A stretch of DNA of 64,000 bases, taken from the NCBI RefSeq assembly GCF_003990645.1, contig NZ_RYZK01000004.1:186001-250000 (forward strand), in the 5' to 3' direction. The position numbers and the translations under genes are program-made. Below the pieces are notes generated by a model. The model searched no databases, was not told the origin of the DNA, and saw only the letters and a program-made list of their open reading frames with translations. Shown piece after piece: positions 33,719-43,374 of the stretch. Source of the DNA: Shimia sediminis (GTDB lineage: Bacteria > Pseudomonadota > Alphaproteobacteria > Rhodobacterales > Rhodobacteraceae). Position 1 is the stretch's first letter. The number at the start of each line of letters is the position of its first letter.

Positions 33719-34615
33719 TTAGGCGAGAACCTCGATGCTTGCGTCGGGGAACCCTGCGACCAGCTGCTGACCTGCCTCGGGGGACATCAGGCAAAGTGCG
33801 GTTGAGAGGCCATCGGCGATGGCAGCCTGTGGGGCCGAAACAGAGACGAGGTTTTGTGTTGTCCCCTGCCCTTTGGGGCCCAGAATGTGACCGGTTCCGG
33901 TCATGGGCGTGCCAAGCGGGGCCGATGTGGCCAGGGCGCGGTTCCTGAGGCGCAGACGTTTGACGACGGAGCCGTCGGTATCGGCAACTCCAACCGACCA
34001 ATCGGTGCTATGGTCACGTTTGCCAAGGGCGGCGATTTCGCCCATGTCCAGCAGCACATCCCGAAGCCCGTGGCTCTTGAGCAGCGCCGCGATGCGGTCG
34101 GTGATGTAGCCTTGGGCGATGCCATTGAGCGTGAGCGCCTGCCCCGGATGACGCAGGCGGACCGTAGCGGTGTCAAAGTGAACATCGTCCCAGCCAACCA
34201 GCCCACGCGCGGCGTCAACGGCGGCGCTGTCCTTGCCTTGGGCCAAGGCCATCCAGAGCGGTTGCACCGTGGGATCAAAGGCGCCTGCGCTGGCATTGTG
34301 TAGACGATCCGAAAGGGACAGGACCTGCAGCAATTCCGGGGCGGGCGCGGTGAGGCGACCATCACGGTTGAGACGGCTGATCTGTGAGTCCGTGCGGTAG
34401 AGCGAGAAGATGTTTTCGAGGCGAAGAAGCTCATCCTCGACAGCGGCAAAGACCGGCGCTGCGGCCTCGGCGTCAAGACCCGCCAGCTGCATCGACACGA
34501 CCGCCCCCATCGCCCGGCCACGCCATGTCGCCATGGGCAAGGACGCCGCCAGCGTGGGCGTTGCAACGCAGGCCGCAGAGATGCTGAGAAAACGGCGCCG
34601 GGTCAGAGTGGTCAT
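33719..34615 (-). CDS. nosX: FAD:protein FMN transferase NosX (ApbE family)
   Basis: A 298-residue ApbE-family enzyme that attaches FMN to a threonine of NosR. A Tat signal is present at the N terminus (TRRRFLSISAA). The mature part has the ApbE motifs AMGAVVSMQ, SRLNRDG, AFDPTVQPLW and NGIAQGYITDRIAALL, and a TSAPLGTPMTGTGHI segment. Its start overlaps the nosL stop by four bases. It is the last gene of the nos operon, followed by a strong terminator. Confidence 0.93.
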   Translation of the reverse strand: MTTLTRRRFLSISAACVATPTLAASLPMATWRGRAMGAVVSMQLAGLDAEAAAPVFAAVEDELLRLENIFSLYRTDSQISRLNRDGRLTAPAPELLQVLSLSDRLHNASAGAFDPTVQPLWMALAQGKDSAAVDAARGLVGWDDVHFDTATVRLRHPGQALTLNGIAQGYITDRIAALLKSHGLRDVLLDMGEIAALGKRDHSTDWSVGVADTDGSVVKRLRLRNRALATSAPLGTPMTGTGHILGPKGQGTTQNLVSVSAPQAAIADGLSTALCLMSPEAGQQLVAGFPDASIEVLA

Positions 34616-35133
34616 GAAGGTGTCTCCAGTTTCAATTCGAGATCGACGGCACCGATTGCGGCGTCATCGGGAATGTCATTCAATGTCATGGCCTGCCCGC
34701 CGTATTGCGCAATGAAGCTGTCGGCGTCTGAAGGCGCGGCAAAGGGCACGATCTCGGGCGCGCCCATGCCGCCCGCCACCGGAGCGCCGACGACAAATTG
34801 CGCGTCATTGGCGAGAATCCAGTTGGAGATGCCGGGCGTTTCCCAGCTTTGGGCTGCGCCCATGTCACTCACGTAGATGGCGGTGATTTCGGCATCACGC
34901 TCGGGGCTTTTGAGATAGGCCACCATGTCGCGCACCTGGGCAAAAAAGATCGGAGTGGGCATGCCCTGGAGATGGATCTGACCTTTGGGGCCGCCATGGT
35001 CCGCGATGTTCATCTGGCAGAAGTAGCTGAGCGCCTCTTCGGTCAGGTCCACAGGCGCGGGTGGGGCCTCGGCCACCTCTTCCTTGCAGGCGGCAAGACC
35101 CAGCGCGAGGGCTGCGATCAGGAGGGCTCTCAT
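34612..35133 (-). CDS. nosL: NosL, copper-binding lipoprotein for NosZ maturation
   Basis: A 173-residue outer-membrane-type lipoprotein. The signal is MRALLIAALALGLAAC with the lipobox LAAC (Cys16). The mature sequence includes the NosL pattern ALSYFCQMNIADHGGPKGQI, where Cys and Met can bind Cu(I), and ends with a DAELEL-like strand. It delivers copper to NosZ together with NosDFY. Start at ATG 35133; upstream readings run into nosY. It overlaps nosX and nosY by four bases each. Confidence 0.93.
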   Translation of the reverse strand: MRALLIAALALGLAACKEEVAEAPPAPVDLTEEALSYFCQMNIADHGGPKGQIHLQGMPTPIFFAQVRDMVAYLKSPERDAEITAIYVSDMGAAQSWETPGISNWILANDAQFVVGAPVAGGMGAPEIVPFAAPSDADSFIAQYGGQAMTLNDIPDDAAIGAVDLELKLETPS

Positions 35134-35951
35134 GGTTCGACCCTCCGAAAGGCCATGCGGGCGGCGGCAAAGCCGATCAGCGGCCAGATCGCCAGCGACA
35201 AGGGCGCGGCCCACACCGGCAGGGCTTGCGCAGCGCCGGTCATGCCCGAGGTGAGCGCAACGCTTTCCGAGGCGGCGATGTTCCAGAGACGGAAGGCATC
35301 CGCCGGGTTGGCCACCATGACCCATGGGAACACGTGGCGGGTAAAGGTGCCGCCTGCATCCACGACAACAGCGCCAAGAAGGCCAAGGTCATAGAGCACA
35401 ACAAAGATCAGCCAGAGACCGGCGCTCATGCCCGCCGCAGCCGTGGTGGAGCGGGCAAGCGATGAGACAAGGTAGCCAAGGGTCAGAAAGACCGCCCCCA
35501 ACAGGATCGAGGTGGCGATCAGGCGGGCGAGCGCAACAAGGCTCTCGGGGCCTGCGCCGCCGAACCATGCGGCCACGGCCCCGGCACAGCCAAAGCCGAT
35601 CAGCATGGCAAAGGCCAATGCCGCAAGGTGGGCCGCGAATTTTCCAAGAAGGATTTCGCCCCGGCCTGCCGGATAGGACAAAAGCAGGCCCAGGCTGCCC
35701 CGGTCGGTCTCGCCGGCCACGGCGTCAAACGAGATCATCAGAGCCAACAGCGGTGCGAGGTAAACCGACAGCGTGGTCATCGAGGCAACCGAGACAGTGA
35801 GCATGTCAACGCCCAGCGATCCGGTGGGCGCGCTGCCTGCAAATGTCAGGGCGAGCGCAAAAAGCACCATGATGAGCGTGGCCATAAAGAGCCAGCGATT
35901 GCGCTGGAGAATGCGCATTTCGGCGCGAGCGATGGCGAGAAAGCGGGTCAT
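35130..35951 (-). CDS. nosY: NosY, membrane part of the NosDFY ABC transporter
   Basis: A 273-residue membrane protein with about six hydrophobic segments (for instance LAFAMLIGFGCAGAVAAWFG and LLGAVFLTLGYLVSSLA). The N-terminal ARAEMRILQRNRWLF and FDAVAGETDRGSLGLLLSYP follow the NosY pattern. It forms the membrane channel of the ABC complex needed for assembly of the CuZ site. The ATG overlaps the nosF stop by four bases. Confidence 0.93.
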   Translation of the reverse strand: MTRFLAIARAEMRILQRNRWLFMATLIMVLFALALTFAGSAPTGSLGVDMLTVSVASMTTLSVYLAPLLALMISFDAVAGETDRGSLGLLLSYPAGRGEILLGKFAAHLAALAFAMLIGFGCAGAVAAWFGGAGPESLVALARLIATSILLGAVFLTLGYLVSSLARSTTAAAGMSAGLWLIFVVLYDLGLLGAVVVDAGGTFTRHVFPWVMVANPADAFRLWNIAASESVALTSGMTGAAQALPVWAAPLSLAIWPLIGFAAARMAFRRVEP

Positions 35952-36841
35952 TGTTTCACCTCCTTCGCGTAGTGGCGATAGAGATCATCCAACCGTGGTG
36001 GGGTGATCTCAAGGTCGGCCACGGCCTCGCCCAGCGCGGTGATGCGACGCAGCTCGGCCATTTTCTGATCAGCGCTGCAGAGGATTTCGACGGACGCGCC
36101 GTTGATGCGGGTGCCGCCAATCTGGCTGGCGATGTCATCGGCGTTCTGGGTGGCACGGATGCGCAGGCGGGTCTTGAGACCGGCCTGAGCGCTGAGACCT
36201 TCGAGCGTGTTGTTCGCGACCAGATGACCTTTGCGCATGATGGCGATGCGGTCGGTGCGGGCTTCGACCTCGGTCAGGGCGTGGCTGGCGATCAGCACGG
36301 CACAGCCGCTGGCGGCCAGTTCGTCGATGATGGCGTAGAGGTCTTGCCGCGAAATCGGGTCAAGGCCGCTGGTGGGCTCGTCGAGAAGCGCGACCCTGGG
36401 TTTGCCCAGCAGTACCTGCGCGAGGCCGAGGCGTTGGCGCATGCCTTTGGAATAAGTGCCGATGCGGCGGTCCAGAGCGTCGGCAAGGCCAACGCGGTCC
36501 AGCAGGCCGGGAATGTCGGCCTTTTCGCCAGAGAGGCGGGCAAAGAGGTTGAGCTGCTCGCGGCCCGTCAAGGCCGGGTGAAAGCTGACGGCTTCTGGCA
36601 GAAAGGCCGTTGCGCTGCGCGCCGCACCGGTTCCGGGTTTGTGGCCTGCGACAGCAATCTGACCGCCATTTGCGGGCGTCAGTCCCAGCACGATCTTGAT
36701 AAGAGTGGATTTCCCCGCGCCATTGTGGCCCAGAAGGGCCACGCGCTCGCCCGGGGAAACGGTCAGCGAGACGTCGTGCAGGACGCGGGTTTTGCCGCGG
36801 TCTTTGCACAGACCTTCTATTTTGAGGATGTTATCCGTCAT
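35948..36841 (-). CDS. nosF: NosF, ATPase of the NosDFY ABC transporter
   Basis: A 297-residue ABC ATPase. Walker A is LGHNGAGKSTLIKI (about residues 37-50), the signature is YSKGMRQRLGLAQ, and Walker B is ALLDEPTSGLDP. It provides energy for NosD/NosY-mediated steps of NosZ copper-site assembly. The nosD stop at 36831 lies within its 5' end, giving an overlap of 11 bases. Confidence 0.94.
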   Translation of the reverse strand: MTDNILKIEGLCKDRGKTRVLHDVSLTVSPGERVALLGHNGAGKSTLIKIVLGLTPANGGQIAVAGHKPGTGAARSATAFLPEAVSFHPALTGREQLNLFARLSGEKADIPGLLDRVGLADALDRRIGTYSKGMRQRLGLAQVLLGKPRVALLDEPTSGLDPISRQDLYAIIDELAASGCAVLIASHALTEVEARTDRIAIMRKGHLVANNTLEGLSAQAGLKTRLRIRATQNADDIASQIGGTRINGASVEILCSADQKMAELRRITALGEAVADLEITPPRLDDLYRHYAKEVKQ

Positions 36842-38087
36842 GTTGAACCTTTCCGTTCACGTCAGGTTTGACGGGTTTCATGAGGGGGTGAGAGTCGATC
36901 ACGCCCCCCGGCAGAAGCGCCGGAAAGGCAGATTGGGACCAGCGCACCAGCTGCACGGCGGGTGAACCGAGCAAGAGTTTTGCGGAGGGCTGTGTCCACA
37001 GCACGTGATCCATGCTGTCATTGGGTCTGTAGGGGGCATCCGAGATGCCGTCGCCATTCACGTCATAGGCGGCATTGTCGCTGTAAAAGTTGCCTTCACC
37101 GTCCTCGGACCACTCGTACCAGTTTGTGGTGACCAGTTTGACCTGGGTGCGGTTGGCGATGAAGCTGTTGCCGACGATGCGGTTCCGGTCCGATCCGGTA
37201 AAGTGGATGCCGATACCGCATCCTTCGAACCAGTTGCCGGAGAAATCATTCTTGTGACTGTTGTAGAGGAAGGCGCATTTCTGCTGCGCGCTGCGGACGT
37301 AGTTGTCCCGGATGTCCGAGCTGTTGGTGTAGTTGAAGGCGATGCCATGTTCGCGGTCGTCGATTGAGACGTTGTTCAGCACTGCGACGTTCTTGGTGAA
37401 CATGATGGCATAGCCAAGGTCGTTGCCGATCGAGACATTGCCCGAGACGGTCGAGCCATTGGCGTACATGAAGTGCACCGCAAAGCGCAGCTCGCGAAAG
37501 ACGTTGTCGCGGAAGATGTTCTTGCGGCTGGAATTGACGAATATGCCGTCACGGCCATAGCGGACGTCATTGCCCTGAACGACAGCACCGGGGGCATTCC
37601 AAACATAGACGCCGTTGCCGCGGTCGTTCATGCGGTGATCCAGTCGGCCTTCGATGCGATTGCCCGCAACCGTTGACTCCTTGGCCCCGTGAATGTCGAT
37701 GCCATAAAGATTGCCCAACACCACGTTGTCGAGCGCCTGCGCGCCCGTCGCGGTTTTGGTGAGTTTGATACCGCTGTCGATCGTATCGTGGGATGACCCC
37801 GACCCGATCACGGTGAGCCCTTGCACGACAGCGCCGGGGCTGGTCACGGTGACAACCGTACCTGCGCCTTGGGCGTCGATGGTGGCATGTCCCTGTCCGT
37901 CAAGGATCACGGGACGATCCAGCACCACATTTTCAAAGTAGGTGCCAGAACCCAGGCGAAGGGTGTCTCCATCCGCCGCCTGGGCCAGTGTTTCAGAAAT
38001 GGCCCCTGCCCGCACCGGCACGTCCCATTCCGCCGCATGGAGAGAGGCAGCAGAAAAGATCAGCAGGAGGGACAGGAACCGTTTCAT
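36831..38087 (-). CDS. nosD: NosD, periplasmic copper-assembly protein
   Basis: A 418-residue periplasmic protein with a signal peptide (MKRFLSLLLIFSAASLHA). It is built of right-handed parallel beta-helix repeats, visible as periodic N-x-I-x-G or N-x-V-x-x-N steps (for example GNRIEGRL, GNDVRYGRDGI, DNVFRELRF). It partners NosF and NosY in assembly of the CuZ cluster of NosZ. Start ATG 38087. It is ten bases after the nosZ stop. Confidence 0.94.
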   Translation of the reverse strand: MKRFLSLLLIFSAASLHAAEWDVPVRAGAISETLAQAADGDTLRLGSGTYFENVVLDRPVILDGQGHATIDAQGAGTVVTVTSPGAVVQGLTVIGSGSSHDTIDSGIKLTKTATGAQALDNVVLGNLYGIDIHGAKESTVAGNRIEGRLDHRMNDRGNGVYVWNAPGAVVQGNDVRYGRDGIFVNSSRKNIFRDNVFRELRFAVHFMYANGSTVSGNVSIGNDLGYAIMFTKNVAVLNNVSIDDREHGIAFNYTNSSDIRDNYVRSAQQKCAFLYNSHKNDFSGNWFEGCGIGIHFTGSDRNRIVGNSFIANRTQVKLVTTNWYEWSEDGEGNFYSDNAAYDVNGDGISDAPYRPNDSMDHVLWTQPSAKLLLGSPAVQLVRWSQSAFPALLPGGVIDSHPLMKPVKPDVNGKVQHDG

Positions 38088-38097
38088 GAGACTTCCT

Positions 38098-40002
38098 TTA
38101 CGCGCGGGGCTCGACCAGCATACGGCCGCGCATTTCCATGTGCAGCGCGTGGCAGAACCACTGGCAATAGTACCAATGTACACCGGGACGTTCGGCAATG
38201 AAGGTGACCGAGGCAGTTGCCTGCGGCCCGATCTCCATTGCGACACCAAAGTTCGCCATGCAGAAGCCGTGGGTCAGGTCGTCGATGTCATCCAGGTTGG
38301 TGACAATGACGGTGACCTCGTCGCCTTGCTGGACGGTGAACTGCTCAAGCGAGAAGCTCGGTGCCTGGCTCGACATGTAGACGCGCACCTTGTTGCCATC
38401 ACGGATGATGGTGTCCTGATAGTCGTCCAGATCAACGCCATCGGCCTCGGCCTGGGCGCGTGCATCGGCCCACATCGGGTCGTTACGCTGCCAGGTTTCC
38501 GCCGGTGACACTTTGGACCGGTGAACGATGATCGAGTCGTGGGGCTCGGCAAATGTCGGACCGTCGTGGACCACGACCATCTTGTCACCCGAGATATCGA
38601 TCAGCTGCTCGTTTTCCGGTTTCAGCGGACCCACGTTCAGGAAGCGGTCTTTCGAGAACTTGTTCATCGAAATCAGCCACTTGCCGTCTGCCTCTGCGGT
38701 TTCACCCATCGAGGTCGAGTTGTGACCCGGCTGATACTGAACGTCGACCTTGTCAACGATCGGATCAACGTCGGCACCACCATAAGCTTCGATCGCTTTG
38801 GCGATGTCCCATTTCACAACCTGGCTGTCGAGGAACAGCGTGGTATAGGCATGGCCACGGTTGTCGAACGCGGTGTGGAGCGGGCCAAGGCCCAGCTGCG
38901 GTTCGGCAACAACGGCCGAGCGCGGATCAGCACCCCCAAAGACGTCAGGCAGCTTGGTCACGTCGATCACCGAAACGGTGGGCGACAGCTTGCCGTTGAT
39001 CATGATGTGTTTCTTGTCGGGGCAAGCGTTCACACCGTGTGGCGAGTTGGGGATCGGGATGTACTTGGTGACATTCAGGTCCGAACCTTTGCGACCATCG
39101 ACAACTTTGACGCCCTTGAGCTCTTGATAGTTGCCAGCGGCCACTGCGGCCTCGATGGCTTTCAGGTCGAACACCACAACGTGGTCCACCTCGTTCTCGG
39201 TCATCTCGGAGAGGTTCACACCCATTTCCGAGTTGTACGAGGTCGAGAAGGCGTAGTTGCCCTGATAGTCACAGTCGGTGTTGTCGAGGTTGCCCGACAC
39301 GATCACCTGCCATGCAACTTCCATGGTGTCGCCGTCAATCGCGGTGAAGATGTTCACATATTGCGACGGATCATCCAGAACCGAACCGTCATTGACCAGC
39401 GGCGCTTCGTGCTCACCGTTGGCAAAGACATAACCGGTGCGCGGGAACTTCTGCGGACGCAGGCCGTGGATGTCGTGCGCGTTGGGGATCTCGATGATCT
39501 TGTCGCACTTCATCACGTCACAACGCACACGGGCAACACGGGTGTTGGCCTTGTCGTTCATGAACAGGAAGCGACCGTCGTAGGTACCATCTGTGAACGA
39601 CATGTGTGGGTGGTGCAGGTCGCCGTTGTCATAGGTGACCTTGCCGTTTGCCGCGAGGAACTCTTTGGTCTCGGGCAGCAGGTTTTCGGTCAGAATTTTC
39701 AGCGACTCGTTGGTTTGACCCCAACCGGTTGCCGAACAACGGTTGAACACGGGGATCCGCATAAACTCGCGCATGGACGGCACGCCGAGGATACGAAGTT
39801 CACCGGTCTGGCCCGACGACCAGAAGCCGTAATACTCGTCCAGTTCACCTGGTTCGAGGGCGAATTTGCCTGAGGCTTGCGCCTGGGTTGCGCCCATCAT
39901 GGTCGAGCCAACACCTGCCGTGGCCGCGATGGCCCCGGTTGCTGCAGTCCCGAGCACGCCTCTGCGTGTCATGGACAGGCCTTTTTTGGTTTCATCTGTC
40001 AT
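38098..40002 (-). CDS. nosZ: Nitrous oxide reductase NosZ
   Basis: A 634-residue copper enzyme that reduces N2O to N2 in the periplasm. The N-terminal Tat signal [19 protein letters not shown] is typical of clade I NosZ, which is exported folded. The beta-propeller region has [12 protein letters not shown] and [15 protein letters not shown] with CuZ-ligand histidines. The C-terminal cupredoxin domain has the CuA motif [12 protein letters not shown] (C613, C617, H621, M624). AAGGAGGAAACC precedes the ATG at 40002. Codon choice is more biased than in neighbours, in keeping with high expression. Confidence 0.98.
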   Translation of the reverse strand: MTDETKKGLSMTRRGVLGTAATGAIAATAGVGSTMMGATQAQASGKFALEPGELDEYYGFWSSGQTGELRILGVPSMREFMRIPVFNRCSATGWGQTNESLKILTENLLPETKEFLAANGKVTYDNGDLHHPHMSFTDGTYDGRFLFMNDKANTRVARVRCDVMKCDKIIEIPNAHDIHGLRPQKFPRTGYVFANGEHEAPLVNDGSVLDDPSQYVNIFTAIDGDTMEVAWQVIVSGNLDNTDCDYQGNYAFSTSYNSEMGVNLSEMTENEVDHVVVFDLKAIEAAVAAGNYQELKGVKVVDGRKGSDLNVTKYIPIPNSPHGVNACPDKKHIMINGKLSPTVSVIDVTKLPDVFGGADPRSAVVAEPQLGLGPLHTAFDNRGHAYTTLFLDSQVVKWDIAKAIEAYGGADVDPIVDKVDVQYQPGHNSTSMGETAEADGKWLISMNKFSKDRFLNVGPLKPENEQLIDISGDKMVVVHDGPTFAEPHDSIIVHRSKVSPAETWQRNDPMWADARAQAEADGVDLDDYQDTIIRDGNKVRVYMSSQAPSFSLEQFTVQQGDEVTVIVTNLDDIDDLTHGFCMANFGVAMEIGPQATASVTFIAERPGVHWYYCQWFCHALHMEMRGRMLVEPRA

Positions 40003-40013
40003 GGTTTCCTCCT

Positions 40014-42197
40014 TTAAGAAGCCGTTGAAGTTTTGGAGTTCGGGTGGTTTTTCGGCGGAGCTTTGGACGGTATCTTGATGTCCGCCGAGCCGGTTTTCTC
40101 CCGCCGCTTGAGTTGGCGGATGACGACCGGACATTTGGTGTCTGACTGATAGAGAACCTGACAGTGCAGACAGTTTACGCATTCATTGGGGTTGATCTCA
40201 CCCGTGGGGTGGATCGCCTGAACCGGGCACTCGTTGGCACAGGTCTGACAGGGGCTGCCGCATTCCTTGTAGCGACGCAGCCAGTCGAACATACGGATAC
40301 GCGCCGGGATCGCCAGGGCTGCGCCAAGCGGGCAAAGGTAGCGGCAGTAGAAACGCTCAATGAAGAGGCCTGCCAGCAAGAGGATCACGGCAAAGACCAC
40401 GAAGGGCCACTCGCGCACGAACTTGAGGATGATCGCTGTTTTGAATGGTTCGATTTCAGCATAGGTTTCGGCCAGTGGGATCGACACCATCGAGAGACCG
40501 AACAGCCCGAGGAAGATCATGTACTTCAGTGGCCACAAGCGTTCGTGCAGACCCCAAGGCAAGGTCCACTGCGGCACTTTGAGGGCGCGCGCGACCTTGT
40601 TCAGCAACTCTTGCAGCGCGCCAAAGGGGCAGAGCCAGCCGCAGTACGCACCACGACCCCAGAACAGGAGAGCGGCAGCGATGGCAAACCACTGGATAAA
40701 GACCAGAGGATCCATCAGGAAGGCATCCCAGCTGAAACCCGAGCGCAAGGACCCTGCCAGCGCCATCAGGTTCACGACCGAGAGCTGCGCATTGGTGTAC
40801 CAGCCGAGGAAGAACAGCGACATGGTCAGGAAACCGACGCGGAACCAGTAGAAGGTGCGCGGATTGGCCGTGGCGTGGAACTGGAAGAAGAACACGCCGG
40901 TCAGCAGCAGCAGCATGCCGCCCAGCACGCCGATCTCGACGGTTTTGTCTTTCCAGATACGTTTCCACAGGGCCGATTTGGCGGCGGCTTCGCTGGTGGC
41001 GTCGTCGACGACACTGACCGGCTGCATGGGCAGCAGGTACTTCTCGGGCAGTTTGTAGCCAAGATCCCAGGTCAGGAAGACACGGTCCAGGGCGCCAACA
41101 GCGCGCTGTACGAGAAGCTGCAGGCGGAAGGGTTCGGCGGGGTCAAACTCGGTATCGGCCTTGATCCGGAACAGGTCCAGTTCGGAAAATGACGGGGCAC
41201 CTTCGGCGGCGACGATACCAAGGCGGCGCTGATCCTTGTCGAAGTAGCGCACGCTGTTGTCGCCCTGGATCAGCTGGATACGGTCGAAGATACCGCCGCG
41301 GACATAGCCGGAGCCCTTGAAACTATAGGCGCCACGCCCCAGAACGAGGATTGCCTGTTCGCCCGGTTCCAGCCATTCGACAAGGTTTTCATATTCTGCA
41401 TCGCCCAGAAGCGAGCGGCCGATGGAGGGCACCGAGACAAGCGCCATATGCATATCGATAAAGGTGTCACCCGGCTCTCCCCGCTCAGGGCGGGCGATGG
41501 CGCGAGCATCCCCGGTTTCGGCGAAGGCATCGTTCACCTGGCCAACGTCCAGCGTCATGCGGCGGATGGACCCGTCTCCGGCCAGAGTTTCCCAATCCTT
41601 GATCGTGTCGATGGCCATATCGACTTCGCGTTTCGGACCGGTTTGTACAGGTGACAGGCCCCCGAGGCCCAGCGCGCGGCTGACCTTGATGCCGCCACGA
41701 ACAAGGCTGTCGTCGATCACCATGATGGTCACGGTTGCGCCAGAGATGATATCGAGATCGTGACCTTCGCCGCCGGTCGCGGCTTCGATCTTTAGGTCGA
41801 GGCCTGCGTAGCTTTCGGTCAGCGCGACCATTTTGGAATTGGGAATGCCGATCAGAACAATGGGTTCTGAGTGTTTGACCAGCCGAACGCCGGTCAGGAT
41901 CGCATCCGCGTCAATCGCCGCAACCACATGGATCGGTTTGCCGGAATAGCCTGTGGTGCCGACAAAATCTGAGGTCAGGAAGGCCCAGGCAACGGTATCA
42001 CCGCCCTTGAGCACAGGCGCGACTTTGACGTCGTCGCGCACCGGCCCAAAGGCATCTGCGCCCGGGGCCAACTCGGAAGGTTCGAGGTCTTGAAGGAAAC
42101 TGGCAAGGCTGTCTGCACGTGTCTCTGCGGCGACAATTGCCGCGAGGATGAAAACCACTGCACTCAGCCAGGAAAAGATTGCGCGCTTTGCGTTCAC
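40014..42197 (-). CDS. nosR: NosR, flavin/iron-sulfur membrane electron donor to NosZ
   Basis: A 727-residue membrane protein. The periplasmic N-terminal part carries the flavinylation motif SGAT (152-155), where FMN would be attached by NosX. Several membrane spans follow, then polyferredoxin-type cysteine motifs ([20 protein letters not shown]) and two C-terminal [4Fe-4S] sites (CQTCANECP and CVNCLHC). It supplies electrons to NosZ. The start is GTG 42197, preceded by AGGAGG and overlapping the nosC stop (GTGA). It is 11 bases upstream of nosZ. Confidence 0.97.
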   Translation of the reverse strand: MNAKRAIFSWLSAVVFILAAIVAAETRADSLASFLQDLEPSELAPGADAFGPVRDDVKVAPVLKGGDTVAWAFLTSDFVGTTGYSGKPIHVVAAIDADAILTGVRLVKHSEPIVLIGIPNSKMVALTESYAGLDLKIEAATGGEGHDLDIISGATVTIMVIDDSLVRGGIKVSRALGLGGLSPVQTGPKREVDMAIDTIKDWETLAGDGSIRRMTLDVGQVNDAFAETGDARAIARPERGEPGDTFIDMHMALVSVPSIGRSLLGDAEYENLVEWLEPGEQAILVLGRGAYSFKGSGYVRGGIFDRIQLIQGDNSVRYFDKDQRRLGIVAAEGAPSFSELDLFRIKADTEFDPAEPFRLQLLVQRAVGALDRVFLTWDLGYKLPEKYLLPMQPVSVVDDATSEAAAKSALWKRIWKDKTVEIGVLGGMLLLLTGVFFFQFHATANPRTFYWFRVGFLTMSLFFLGWYTNAQLSVVNLMALAGSLRSGFSWDAFLMDPLVFIQWFAIAAALLFWGRGAYCGWLCPFGALQELLNKVARALKVPQWTLPWGLHERLWPLKYMIFLGLFGLSMVSIPLAETYAEIEPFKTAIILKFVREWPFVVFAVILLLAGLFIERFYCRYLCPLGAALAIPARIRMFDWLRRYKECGSPCQTCANECPVQAIHPTGEINPNECVNCLHCQVLYQSDTKCPVVIRQLKRREKTGSADIKIPSKAPPKNHPNSKTSTAS

Positions 42198-42676
42198 AGC
42201 GCACCTCCTTGAATATAGGTTAACGCTGTAGACGCGCGAGATCCGCGCATCGCATGTTTATCTTGGGGCCAGACCGGGGGTCCCCGGCTTGCGGGCCACT
42301 GATGGCGCAGTTCACGCACAAAAATCAGCTCCGCCCACCGGACACCCGTACCCAAAGACGCATTGGGCAGGTCGAATTCCGGCCCGATGGGCGGGCTCAT
42401 TGGCGCAGCAAACGCGCAAAACGTACAATCCTCGCACTCGGTATGCCCTGAGGCTGGGGGGCGCTCTCCTTTGGACAGGTCCACCTGCTTCAGAATTGTC
42501 CCGTATTCCGAACAGATCTCGATCCAGTCGCCTTGTGATGCGCTGGCAAGGGACGGAGCCAGCAATTGGAACATCAACGACAGGACGGCCATGATCCCCG
42601 CAAAGTGACGCAACAGAGGTTTGCGCAGATGCGCATTCCTCTTACTTTGTGATCGGGGTGTCCGTTGGACGGGCAT
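42194..42676 (-). CDS. nosC: NosC-like protein (CxxCxxC, DUF2946-like)
   Basis: A 160-residue protein, first gene of the nos operon and coupled to nosR by a four-base overlap. It has a basic start, one hydrophobic segment (residues about 27-47, a signal or anchor), then a CxxCxxC motif at C81-C84-C87 (ECEDCTFCAF). This fits DUF2946-type proteins and the nosC position of the Paracoccus nosCRZDFYLX operon. The Cys motif suggests metal or redox function, possibly copper. GGAG precedes the ATG at 42676 by six bases. The symbol is by position and motif. Confidence 0.75.
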   Translation of the reverse strand: MPVQRTPRSQSKRNAHLRKPLLRHFAGIMAVLSLMFQLLAPSLASASQGDWIEICSEYGTILKQVDLSKGERPPASGHTECEDCTFCAFAAPMSPPIGPEFDLPNASLGTGVRWAELIFVRELRHQWPASRGPPVWPQDKHAMRGSRASTALTYIQGGAL

Positions 42677-42734
42677 ACGCGACTCCGAGGTTGCAGTATG
42701 TCCAAAGGTTTAATGAGGTGAGAGCAGGAACGAC

Positions 42735-42748
42735 TTGACTATTGTTAA
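42735..42748 (-). promoter_or_regulatory. NNR/FNR-type box upstream of nosC
   Basis: On the plus strand TTGAC-TATT-GTTAA; on the gene strand TTAAC-AATA-GTCAA. The centre is about 65 bases before the nosC start, a normal activating position. It matches the NNR-type half-sites found before norC, nirS, nnrS and nirE in this window. Confidence 0.75.
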
Positions 42749-42804
42749 GCGGCGAGAGGGTTTCTGAGTGTTTCAGAAGGTTTTTTGCAAGGCTTTCAAA
42801 TTGC

Positions 42805-43374
42805 TTACAAATTCTCGCTCCACGCTTCACCAATGGGGGAGGAAAAACCCAACAGGTTAACGGCTCGGGCGGCGATTTCTGCAACCACGGAATCGAGATT
42901 CCGGGGTTTCAGGTAAAAGGCGGGCACAGGCGGCAAAATGATTCCGCCCATCTCGGTCACGGCGGTCATATTGCGTAAATGGGCAAGCGTCAGGGGGGCT
43001 TCGCGGGTCATCAGCACCAGTTTGCGCCGTTCTTTCAGCTGCACACCAGCCGCTCGCGTCAGGAGGTTGTCGTCGAGCCCATGGGCAATCGCCGCGAGGC
43101 TGCGCATGGAACAGGGCGCGACGATCATACCCGCAACCGGCACTGAACCAGAGGCGATGGCAGCGCCGATATTTGCGATGTCGTGTTCACGGGTCGCGAG
43201 TTTGCGCAAGGTCGCATAGGCGCCATCCTCGCATTCCTCGGACAAGGTGCGAATGGCGGCCTTGCTGACCACGAGATCAACCTCGGCCTCGAGCGAACGC
43301 AGGCACCGGGCGGTGGCAAGGGCCAAGGCCGCGCCAGAAGCACCGGCAACACCAAGAACAACACGTGAGGTCAT
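42805..43374 (-). CDS. ubiX: UbiX-type flavin prenyltransferase
   Basis: A 189-residue flavoprotein that makes the prenylated FMN cofactor for UbiD. It starts at ATG 43374 with the UbiX signature VVLGVAGASGAALALATA, followed by APCSMRSLAAIAHGLDDNLLTRAAGVQLKE-type features (the phosphate and FMN region) and VLMTREAPLTLAHLRNM. The ATG overlaps the ubiD stop (ATGA), so the two are coupled. It lies just upstream of the nos promoter. Confidence 0.95.
   Translation of the reverse strand: MTSRVVLGVAGASGAALALATARCLRSLEAEVDLVVSKAAIRTLSEECEDGAYATLRKLATREHDIANIGAAIASGSVPVAGMIVAPCSMRSLAAIAHGLDDNLLTRAAGVQLKERRKLVLMTREAPLTLAHLRNMTAVTEMGGIILPPVPAFYLKPRNLDSVVAEIAARAVNLLGFSSPIGEAWSENL

Noticed and set aside
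42760-42785. Hairpin with a T-run between ubiX and nosC
   Set aside because: The stem is short and the T-run would only work on the plus strand, where no gene ends.
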